Assembly: GCA_013398955.1 (NCBI GenBank)
Contig: VWPU01001331.1
Span: forward strand, 35,562 to 99,561
Direction of reading: 5' to 3'
From: Callaeas wilsoni
Lineage: Eukaryota > Chordata > Aves > Passeriformes > Callaeidae
DNA: 64,000 nt
The position numbers and the translations under genes were made by a program. Positions 49,777 to 61,700 of the stretch are shown here, piece by piece. Below the pieces are notes generated by a model. That model was not told where the DNA came from. It saw only the letters and a program-made list of their open reading frames with translations, and ran no database searches. Numbering within the stretch: the stretch's first letter is position 1; each line of letters starts with the position of its first letter.

Positions 49777-52700
49777 CTAAAAGAACAAAATAAAAATCAC
49801 AATCATTTACATCTTGTAATTGCTAGAGAAGTGGTTTATCACTTGATACTAGTGCATATTGCACTAAGTGACAGAACTACTCCTGCAGAATTGTCTGAAT
49901 CTAGTCTTTGCCTATTTAAATTTAAAGGAAAAAGAATGTAAACTTGCAAGAAAGACAGTTCTAATCATGGATCAATATATTCATGCTACTTCTATTAGAT
50001 GCTTGTTTAGTCTGTTCATAAAAAAACCCTAAGAAATCCCTTCATGTTAAAACATTGGATGAGAGTACCTAGATTTTGCAGAACTTGGGTTTACAGCTCA
50101 AGGGATTTTTTTTCCTGCTGCCCAACATCAAGCTCCTCTGTGCCACTTAACCTGACAATTTTTTTATGTCTTCTTACACAAACTGGTTATCATCCCTTTT
50201 ATAAAAATATTTCACCCTATGCAGGACTTTTTTTTCCTAAACAAGCCTACTTTCTCAAGTCTCAGATGGCCCACGTCCCATTCTAAGCCTTCTCCCCAGT
50301 CCATCTGTCTCCAAGGGTGATAGCTAGGAGCAGGCAAGGTTCCAGCCATGGTCCCATCTGCACCAATGATAGCTTCTCTCTTGTGGCCTAAGAGCTACAT
50401 GGTAAATGCATTCCCTTACGTGACAGTGTTGTGAAAATGGGAAATCTTACTGACAGGTTAATATCTGCTATAATGTTGGGTCCTTCTGCAATACTTTTGC
50501 CAAGCCAGTCATTTCTACTTTTGTCTTTTCATAAACCAATAAAGCAAATTGAAAAATTATTTTTAAATCAACAACAGCCACTAAGCCACAAAAAAACCCC
50601 AGAAGACATTAAGAGAGGGCTGATCAGAATACAGAAATTGCCTGTTACTCTCAGCTTGATTAATAGCATTATACATTTGTTTTATTCTATCATCCTTCTA
50701 ACTGGTGAAAACCCTAACTTACCCTAGTATGTATTCTTAGAAGACTCATTTCATTGAAACATCCATTAGCTTTCTGTCTCCCTCTCTCTCTCTTTGGCAG
50801 NTTGGCAGCAAGCTATCCAACACTGATGCGACTATTTCTAAGAATTTAAGACGCTTGCTTTGTAGAACTTCTGCTTACTTTCCACTCAAAACATCCTAAA
50901 CTTAAGACAAACAAGAGTTAATAGCACTTACATGGGGAGATTGAACCTTTCTCCTCTTGCCAGAACAGCTCTGAAGAAAAGACATAATCAGAACAGAGTT
51001 AATGTTGTACTGACAGAAGACCACAAATAGTTCTGTAACAACATTGTTAAGAGTCTTTAAAGTATAGAAAAAACACTGACTGCTATTCCATGGATTAAAG
51101 AAACCTTTTTTATAATTAAGTACTTTGGATCATGAGAAATACTACTGGAGAGCAGTCAGAAGCTGTTGAAGCTCCTCCACACTTGGCAGTCAACAACTAT
51201 CAATTTAACTGAAGCTTCCTTCAGACAGAATTGAGCTTTTGAAACTGTCAATATTTTTGTCCCTAAAATTTGCCTATATCCACACCAATATTTATGCAAA
51301 ACTTCGGATAAAATGTGCTAATTACTGTGCAACACTACTACTGCCACCATCACAGTTTTTCCCCTGATCCTCATTCTAGAGATCCTAAAGCACTTTCAAT
51401 AGAAATTTCAGCTTATGAAAGTGTATGTCTTAACTTCTGGTTTTCAGCCACTTAAAGGAATAGCCTCACAAATAAAGAGCTTTATTGGTCTCCAACACAA
51501 ATTTTAAAAAACTTAAACAAAAAAGTGTAATATTACTATTGATTTTTATTAACTGACTCTTCTTTGGCTGGTCTCAAGGGAAAAGATATAAATTAAAATG
51601 CAATCAACAGTAAAAGACATATTCTTACTGTTACATGAGGAAAGAAGAGCAAGGTAACAGCCGAGCAATTTCCACAGTCAAGTAGAGCCTAATGTAGTAA
51701 CAACTAATGTTCTCTTTGTCCTAATACCCTGTGGTGAGTGAAGGTTAAGGTGTACTATTCAGGGAGAGACAGAGCTCTGCCTGAAAACCAGAAACAAAGA
51801 AAACTAAGTCACAGAATCAAATGAAGCAATTTTTAAAGGGTTTACTCTCTCATCCTTTTGGAAGTTATTCACATGTCGTTAGCAATCAGATCATGTACAG
51901 AAGTCCAAATGATTTCAGCTGTTTTAAGCCATTAATGATTTGTATCAAAAATCAAAATTTCAGTCAATTTTCTTGACATAAGAAGCACTTCAGATTTTAA
52001 GGCAGGGGGAAAAATACAACCTCTCTGACACATTTCTTACAAATTAGTTAAGCTTGGGTGACAGCAATTTTTTCCCCCCAACAGATACTTTCTTCTTTTG
52101 AGTGAGACATTAGGTAAATATGAACTTGATTAGATGGTCCACATGTAATATAACCACTACATCAAGCCAGAGTTGTTTATTAGAAGTGTCTGCCCTCTGA
52201 CTGTAAGTTTTTTTCTGTACATCAAAGATTCAAGCACAAATGTATTTAGATATGCCAAAAGAAGGTGAGAAAATTTCTTACTACAGATTGAAAATATTCA
52301 GGAGACAGTCCTTCCAGCTCAAGGATTTTATCTTCAAGCTTCTTAATTCTCTGATAAATGTCTCTTGGTACTGGACCACCTAAATACATCAGTAGTAATG
52401 CAAAGAAATCAGGAAAAGTGCTTGAATAACTTATTTAACTAAAGATTACAAGTTTGACATTTGAATTCTTCACGATTAGCTATCAACCAGTAGCTGAAAC
52501 AAAATAAATGGATGGGATAATAAAAAAGAAGGATAATTAATATGATTCAGGGCAAAACCCAATTAATAAGCCAGTGCAGTCAATGAAAGCAGTAAGACAA
52601 CTTCATGTAGTTGGCTGAAGTATGTCTGTCAAGGTGCCTGAAACAACTAATGATCACTCTTACAATACATTGGTCATACATGAAATGTTGCCACTTCAAA

Positions 52701-55700
52701 GCTGACACCAGCCTTAGGAGAGAGCAGATGGGATGGCAGACCACACATGAATTCAGCTTTGATATCTAAGATAGGTTTCTTTCAGAACAATCTCCACTGA
52801 GCATCAGAGGTTAGAGGACAAGTATGAGTTGTGCTTGAGAAAAAACAGCGTTTGCCTGACCATAGATGGGAGAACAGGAGTGGGGAATGTGTGTATTGAA
52901 TTGAATAACAGAGCTCTGGGGAAAAAAACCAAACCAAACCAAACCAAAACCCACAAAAAACAACAAAAAAACCAAAAAAACCCAACCAAACAAAAAAGCC
53001 CCAAGCTTCCCGAAGAACCACCCTCACAACAAAACCCACAACAAAACCCACTCACACCACAAAAGCAACAGCACCAAAAAATTCCCACCTCAACCCATTT
53101 GCTGTTTTCATCTATACTACAGCAGCTTGGGCTTGTTTCCCCATGTAAAAATAGAACCAATCAAAAGATCAGCCTTAGCAAGCATCTTATTTGCACCCAT
53201 AGTATTCTACAATGAAATAACTATATGAAATAACTGTTTGTCACAACTAAGTACTGGCTATTCCAATTAAAATGATAGTCTGGTTCTGAACTGTATTGAC
53301 AATCAAGGCCTTAGCAAGCTTTTACTTTTTGACACCCATTTCCTTTTATTTTTGGGTCTGTTAGACAAGACAGTTCTATTTCATAAACTACCAAAATATG
53401 CACTAATGTGGGGTTTTGGGTTTTTTTTGCCATTCACCTATTTTGTCCCTTCAAAGAAATAATTTTGCAGGTAGCTTCACTCCTTCAGTTCTGCTCTCTA
53501 CTCATCACTCAGCACCTACTAATTAAATTGGCTAACTTCTCACTCTTAATATTGCTTTCTCTTAATGTACAGGCATAAAAGCAATACTAGCACTAGAAGT
53601 TGTCCAATTTGTCCATGAAGCAGCCCTTAGTCCTAAACTCAGCTTTTCCTGTTCAGTGGGTCAAGGCAGGACTCCAGTGGCTATGGAGAACCCCCACCTC
53701 CAGATATTCCGTATTATTTTAAATCTTGTTCTGATGGGCCTCTCCCTTATTTGCCACCACATAAAGTGCACATTTACTAACTCAGCGTCTTGAATTGGGC
53801 ATAAATCTGGGTTCCATTTTGGGCATAAAACCCTAAACACTAGATCACTGTACTTGGGATGACTACACCCTTCAGTGGATCTATCCACTGTTTTTACAGG
53901 ATCATATTTTTTATAGACTTGCCCAGTTTCACCACAGTAATGGTAACTGTAGTAAGGCATACCAATGTCAAAATTAAAACATCATACAAACCTGTTTGTA
54001 ACCGTAAGTGTGCTTCAATGTTTTGCAATCTCTCCTCAACAGCTTGGTTTCCACAATCATGCATGGGTACACTGGCTTTGTGACTGGACCCATGCGTTCC
54101 TTCAGATCTAGTCTGAGGTCCATATGTATTTACTACCCTAGAAACTAGGTAAAGAGAAAATAAATTTCACATATATGCACATGAAACACAAAGCAGATCT
54201 AACTAAAAGAATCAAAATACTGAAGCATGGAAACCTGCATTAAATCAGTTTTACAAAAGTCTTGCATATGAAGGGTCTCACACACATTAAGATCAGAAGT
54301 TCAGTAAAAGCATTTTCGTATTTTTTTGCATGAGTAACTAAACCTAACAAAACCCCAGGATTTTTACATATGCAAAGTAAAAGAATTACTCATACATTCA
54401 TGTAGAATGGCAGTGTCAAGAATTTGTCATCAGCTGCTGATAAACAGCAGAAACCTTGATATCTATGTCAGCAGTTGTACATGTGAGCTTTTGTGAACGC
54501 AGAGAAGAGGCCAGACCTAATATTACAGGAAGCATCATAAATACACGAAGATGAGGGGAGGTACACAACTGGAAGAACCAATACGAACCTCAGCAAGGAA
54601 GTTCACTTCTAATTTTTGTCATTTGGGTAAAAGCTTTAGTGACTCTTCAGCCGCATCTGGGACTATCTTTTACCCATGCTGAGCCATGTCTTCATCAGAA
54701 GATTTTGATCACTTCTCATTAAATCAGAGTAATTTCTTAAGTTCTCCTCATAAAGCTACTGCAGTGTACTGCAGATTTAAAACTATATTGGCAACTCCAG
54801 ATGCTGAAGCACACACACACAGACACCGTCCTACTCAATACTTCATGAAGGACACATGCTACATTCTTGCTTTAATTTATGCTGGTTTTACTTCCAATTT
54901 CTAAGGGTTTTTCACATTTCAGTTATGAACTGTTCCTTGAAGTGCAAACTTCCCTTTTTTCCTGTATTATTCTGCCATTCAAGTAACAAATTAACACTCA
55001 GTTTAAAACAGTGACTATTGAAAGAGGCTATCTGTGAAAGATTCTAAAACGAAACTCACTTCCCCATCTTGTTCTTAGCTCGCCATACCTTTCAATACTT
55101 ATTATTGTGCTTGGCAGTATTATTCTGAATTATAGAATTCAAAATAATTAATTGGTTTCTAGGACCAATATCAAGTGGATAACTGAATATTACCACTCTC
55201 AAAAATGCAAAAGAGGGTTACTTTCATTCTCATTTTGGGTACTTTATTTGTTTTTAAAGAAGGGTAACTTGCGTACACCTAGAAAGCAGCAGATGAATAA
55301 TATTTTATACACAACTTCTGTTGGACAATCATTTCTATATTATTTATTCGTTTCCAAAAAATAGTTCAGTGATAAACTCATTCCCCAGCTTGTCACTTCT
55401 TATAAATCTGTCTTAAAACTTCCACAGTCCCAAAATTATACTCTATTTCAATATATTTACACCAACTAATGAAAAATAGAAGATAATCCTATTTAATCTC
55501 AGTTCCTTATTGACGGCTTCACCTTAGAAGAAAAACTAAGAATTGTTCAGCTTCTCTGTCCTGCTTTATCTTTTCCACATTTTCTTTCAGACAATGAAAA
55601 TAGGCTACTTTGTTTTGGTCTTTAGTGCCTAAATTTAGTGAAGCAGTTAAGGGATTTAAAACCTTGGAGACATAAATGAAGATGTAAAAGTGTTCACTAG

Positions 55701-58700
55701 AGTCAAAAATCAATACCTTAAGTCTGCATTTTTGAGCGTTCTATAAAAAGTTTTGATATCAAAAACTTATCATTGCTGTTATATCTGGACACTTAAATGG
55801 GTATTAAAAGAGTTGCTTACCCTTTATATGACTTTTAAATCCAGGATAGGGTGTGAAAATTGCATCTGTTCTGGCACAGCTATTTTCTAAATAAATAAGG
55901 ATATAACAAGTGAGGTCCAAATTATGTATTTACAATTGAAAATATTCTAACCACCATCAGCTTTGATGCTTTAAACAAATCTAATTAAAACGCTTCAAAC
56001 AATTAAAAAATAAATCAGAAATACTTAAGTCATTCTATAAACACTTGGCCATTAATAGTTTCACACACTTGCATAGACCCACTGGTTTTAATTGGATAAG
56101 TCACTCATATAAATGTATGCACATGTGCATATAGAAGTTTACTTGATCAGGACCAAATGTATTTGGTTCTTACTTTTCACTGCATTGCTCTGTAATTTAT
56201 TTCTTTCTTCCTATACAGAAGCCCTTTTCCTGCTTACCATTGTTATTCTGGTTTTATGTGCTTTTCTGAAACTCTTCTATTTTTCGACTGATCTAGTTCA
56301 CTCATCAGGATTCTTTCCTAAACCTTTCTGCTTTTATTCTGACCAATGTGACTTCTTTCATTTGCTTAACCATAAAAACCACCTTATGGACCACCTTCAT
56401 TTATTCTAATATTTATATTTTAATCTCTGTTCATTACACCAAAGCTTTACGCATGTTTTACTATGCCTGAACAATGAGACAGGTCTTATTATCATTTCTT
56501 CTGTACATAATTAACAATTTCGGGAAACAGTATTTCACTATCTAGCGTGTTCTACTAAACTGCAGATGTCCTTTGCATTCCAACTAACATTCAAGCAGTT
56601 AAACTCTCTAAGAACCTTACTGAACCATAAGCTTTGATCTCTAAAAGTGTAAGTACCTCACAGAGACAAGGCACATGTGGGTCCACAGGTACTTAGAAAA
56701 TATCTCTGTACTACTTATGTAGTAGTACAGGATCTAACTGTCTTAACTTTGAAGATGCATTCGGCTAGTTACTGATCCTGTAAAAGGGATCCAGTCTGCC
56801 AGATGGATTTAAGACTGATTACAGATACAGCCAATTGTACTACTTGGTGCATGAAATTGTTGGTACACCAACAATGTGAGCAATGTTATAAAGAAGTCAT
56901 TTCAAGTCGCTAGCAATTCAAATTCACTGTGAAAAATACTTCTTTGTAATTTAACTAGCATTAAATTAACTTCAATTTGAATATGCAATTCACAAGACAT
57001 TTCTGAATTGCAATTCCATTTACTTTGGAGGAACATCTAGTTAAAACACTGGGAACAATAGCTACAAAATCATCTGATCTAAGATAGCAGTTCTTAAAAT
57101 TAACACAATAATAGATATAATCTTTCTGTATGGGATGCATTAAACATTATCATCCAGTGACTACTTACTTTACTTTTCTATCTGACATCTGCAGTGCACA
57201 TGCAAGTTCTAAATCTTAAAACAAAGTTACTCTTAAAAAAAAGTTCTGTTTTAAATATAGATCAGTGCATTTGAAAAATAAAAAAAAAAAAAAAGAAAAA
57301 AGAAAAAACCTACACAACTTAAATTGCTATGAAGATTAAAGTCTGGCTAGCCAGTTACCTTGATTACAATCAATAACATTGCAAAATTCCCTGACATTAT
57401 TTTCATTGATCTCGGCTTGTTTCCTCTCGATGAAGGCTGATATCCGCCTGTCAATCTGCAGGTAATAAACATGATGGCATATATCTATTTCATTCTTTAA
57501 ATTTAAAATTCAGAAAGGTCTTTCATTATTCTGTTTTTAAATTCACATAAATCACTTACTTCTGCTTTTCCAGCTTTTATTTGGACCACTTCTGGATCAA
57601 AATTAAAATGGGCATCCTTCAGATCTCTCAAGTCATAACTTCCATATTTTTCTTCAGTCTGACTGTTACCATCATAAATATCTAAACTTGTCTGGCTTTC
57701 TGTTTTACCTGCAGGTTCGACATGGTCTATACTTTCCTCTTTGATCAATGACTGGAGTTTTTCTAAGAGAGGCTGAACAAAGAAAACAGTATGTTAGGGT
57801 TAAAAAAATAAAAGTCCAAAAGTTCCAAAGCCAAGAAGACAAGTACTATTACAATTTCCAAATCAGACCAATGGAAATAATTTTGGGAATTACAACATCT
57901 TCCTCTGACAGAACACAGTAATAAGATTAAAAACAAGTTCCAAATATTGTGCACACCACGATTCTGACCTTTTTAACCTGTGTCTTTTAGAGGTTTGTGG
58001 AGGAAAACTCCCACATTTCTGTGAAAATTTGCCCATACTCCTGTGTTACTAGCTAAATCAAGGCTTCAGTCGCTGGCATCAATGCCACTTAATTAACATG
58101 TCATTCAAATGCTTACTCAGAACAGTAAGGCTTAGTATTTTTCCTCCTTAACATGAGATTCAGTGCTCTTGCACTGTAAAGCCTTTACTTTATCACCACA
58201 GCACTACATTCTCCACTTGAAACCGTAGTTGCCCAAGTGAATAAGAGAACACAGACATGAAATATATAGGCATTATCATGAACACATGCTTTGCTTGACA
58301 CGGTTGATTATCTACTTAGGTCATGAAATTAAATGAGAAAAGCACTGACATTTGTAGCAGGAAAAATGCTTATTTTACTGCAGTAACTCTTACGTATGAT
58401 GTAACATCAAAACCTCAGTACATATATATGTCCCTGTCTCTTTTTAATTTCTAGTTTTATCTAGTCTGAATTTCACTGCTTATTTTCTCTCTATAAATTA
58501 TTTTAATTTTTTTAAAGACAACATGATTTTTAGCAGTCACATTTTCTGAAATGGAATCAAATCCTACTTGCAGCATTCTTACATGTTGGATGTAAATTTT
58601 ATTTGCTTTTATCTTGCATATTTTCTCTTTCTGCTCATCACACCAAAGATCTGGTGGATGTCTAGAAAACAAAGCATCTTTCTTTTACCTACAGACAAGA

Positions 58701-61700
58701 AAATACAGAAACTTCCTTTTTCATCCTCTCAGTACTATGCACCTCAAATAATTCATTGACTAGCTGAAGCAAAATAGTAGTACTCAAATCCCATCTTCTA
58801 CATATGAAGTATCAAGGTCAAAACACTGCTCAGTTACCAGCTGACAAAATGCTCACCCCTCCCTGCCATGCAACTAAATTACTTTTGGCAGGGTTGGAAA
58901 GTTTTAAATAGTTAAAAGAAATGACAGTAATGGTGACTGGCTACTTGGCAAGATGAGACATTAATGTCAAAGAAATTACTCTTTTAAAAAAAAAAAACCT
59001 ACGCTGAAAATATATTTAATTGCAGTAAGACACTCCAGGATGTGTCATGCTGGGATAATGCCACTTCTTGAACCACTGAAAGCACTCTATGAGCCTCAAA
59101 ACTCACCCAACGCATGGAATCATTATCATAGCATGACACACACCTGCCGTGTCTTATTGCTTAATTATAACCCACCATAGATGGAAATGTATCACATTTA
59201 CAATGCAAGTCTAGAAATCAATGAGGCTGCATTTATTCAGGCTGCTCACCTACAGTGGCTATTCCCACCACTAATCTGAAAAATCCGTAAATGTGAGTAC
59301 CTATGGAGCATAGTGGAATCCCAAGCATTTAACACTTTTGCATTCCTTTTTTGTTGAACACGGCAACGTAAGACCAAAATTACTGGAATTTTACAGTTGA
59401 GATAACCAATTTTAGCTGTTGATCACTTTTCAAGTCAAATGTGTGCCATGAAATATTTACCTGTAAACATAAAATATGCTGCTGAAGTGCACTAAAGAGC
59501 AAGGCTGGCTGAAGTGCTGATGCGCTCTGAAGCTTGCTCCAATCGATTACAACTTTCACAATATCGTCTCCGAGATTAAGCTTCAACAGGGCAAAACAAA
59601 CACAATAAAGAATTATATTACCTGTATTAACATCAAAAAAGTACACAAGACTTCTACAAGACAATTATGCTCAGTCTCATATAGACCCATCCCAATTTTA
59701 GATGAGAACATTGGAAAGATTTGATATTAATTATAGTCCAAGCAGCTATCATATTCCAAGTAAGACAGTATTTGTAGAATATATTCTAAAATTAAAAATT
59801 CCTTACTCACTCATCATGCTTTCATTGTATTAATTTGCTCCTTGGCTTTATTTAATTATTGTATGAAAGCATATTGTTCATGTTAATCACTCATACCACC
59901 TTTTCTTTTAATGGATATTAGAACCACCAGTACAAAGAAACATGACCCAGGATAGCAGTCTCCTGTAAGTTCATGTATTTCATTCCAAGATTGCAAGACT
60001 ATCTATGCTTGCATGACCCATGTTTTGATGTAACACCATGCCACATTCTTGAATTTTATTTGCTGCTAATCTGAAGGAAGCTTTAAATTAAAAATAAGTT
60101 CATAAAAATAAATGTTTTTTAAATCTCAAAGTTTAACAAACTCTACATTATACAGCACCACTATTAAATCTATTTTCAAATCATGCTATTTTCCTGTATA
60201 TGCATTCGTATTGAAATGAACAATTGCCACAGGCTATTCTCACTGCCAAGGAATTGCAATATTTAACTCCCAAGACAATAAAGAAAAACACACATAAAGA
60301 ATTTGAAGTATTATTTAAAAGAACTATGTATCTTCTATAAACTAAAAAGACACTTTCTAATACAAAGATGATTGTCAATAAACTCTAACGAGCAAACACA
60401 CTTTCACACCCAACTTTGCCCTTTTTGTTACACTAACGCTCTTCCTAAGATCTTAAAGTAGCGATCACTTTCATTGCCCAAAGCTAAGTAGGTTGTTCTC
60501 CAACCAAACATCCTGCAACTGATTCCCGAAATTCTAAATACAGATAAAAATCTTGTTTGAAATCAAGAGGACCTATAGGTACTCTGCTTGCAACACTGAA
60601 TTCCCAATTCATATGCATATTTGTATGTCTGTCCCTCACTCCTTCCCTTAAAAAAAAAAGTGGCAGTGGAAACAGAAAAAGGTACCTCAGGAAGATGACA
60701 AAAGTGACCTTTAACTCATGGTCTAAATACATTTAACTTCTAACAGCATCAAATATTATAAACAAGAACATAGAATGCATATGCACTCGTGTCCTGAAGC
60801 CACCACAGAGTGTATGAGGAAACACTGAGAACTGAACACAAGAATGCCTCCATCACTCTGAAGGCAAAGCAGTGGATGACAAGCTGTCCCACGTTAGTTT
60901 CAAAACCCAGCATTAACACAATTATGTAAAGAACTATAAGCCTGAACCTTCCTTCTTTAGTCAAAGATCAGCCTTGCTAAATTCAGGGTTAGTTCCCAAA
61001 TTACATAGCAAAGGACACAGTCTGCCTAGATATATAATGTATTTCAGATAATTTTCACACAAATGGTTATCCCTGTAAAGTACTAACTTTAGCTAAGTAC
61101 ACAGGATGTAGAAATGTAATGTTCTAGGCTATACTAGTCTTGAACAAGTTTCGAAATCAAGAATGTATTAAGAATTTAGCAGGAATAAAATTTACTTTAG
61201 GAATTAAGCCACTGTGCACGTGATCATCTGAAGCACGTATTTCTGCCTGAAGCTTCTAGAGTAACATCTCCTATGTGCTATATTACAGTCTACTAACAGG
61301 GTAAAAAAGGTGTAGATTAAGTCATCCAAACAGAAGTGCTACTGCAATTTCCTAATAAGCCTCCTTTTTCAAGAAGAATAATATGTGCCTTCATATCATA
61401 ATGGACAACTCCTGTCCAGGTGGTTCAACGCACAAAAAGCAACAGAACTTCTAACTTAGAATAGTTTAGAAGCCAGTGATACTTTTAACTCACACACACT
61501 GCTTTGAAATAAAAGTAAAGAATAAACCCTTCCTGGATCAACAAAAGTTGATCAATAGAGTACAATAGAGTAAGTTCTCAGTCTTTGACAGCCTACTACT
61601 TATTAGAACTGTGACAAATAAATTTATAAATTCAGTCTTTTGATAACTTCAAATCCTTTGTCTTATTTCAAGTCCACAGCCTATTCAATTTACAGGATCA

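Larger units (their letters stand above)
49777..52281 (-). other. MBIP: MBIP introns 7 and 8 around the micro-exon
   Basis: Intron 7 is 50971-52281 (1311 nt) and intron 8 is 49777-50931 (1155 nt). Intron 8 contains a (CT)n run at about 50779-50792 and the single undetermined base at 50801. No other feature is recognised. Confidence 0.7.
55887..57358 (-). other. MBIP: MBIP intron 4 (1.5 kb), with two strong inverted repeats
   Basis: An AT-rich intron holding the hairpins at 56706-56730 and 56856-56875 and an A-rich tract on the plus strand at 57274-57308. That tract is U-rich in the MBIP transcript and lies about 50 nt after the exon 4 donor. Nothing else is recognised. Confidence 0.7.

Noticed and set aside
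52782..53215. Several overlapping frames on both strands
   Set aside because: Same cause: the A/C-rich tract in MBIP intron 6.
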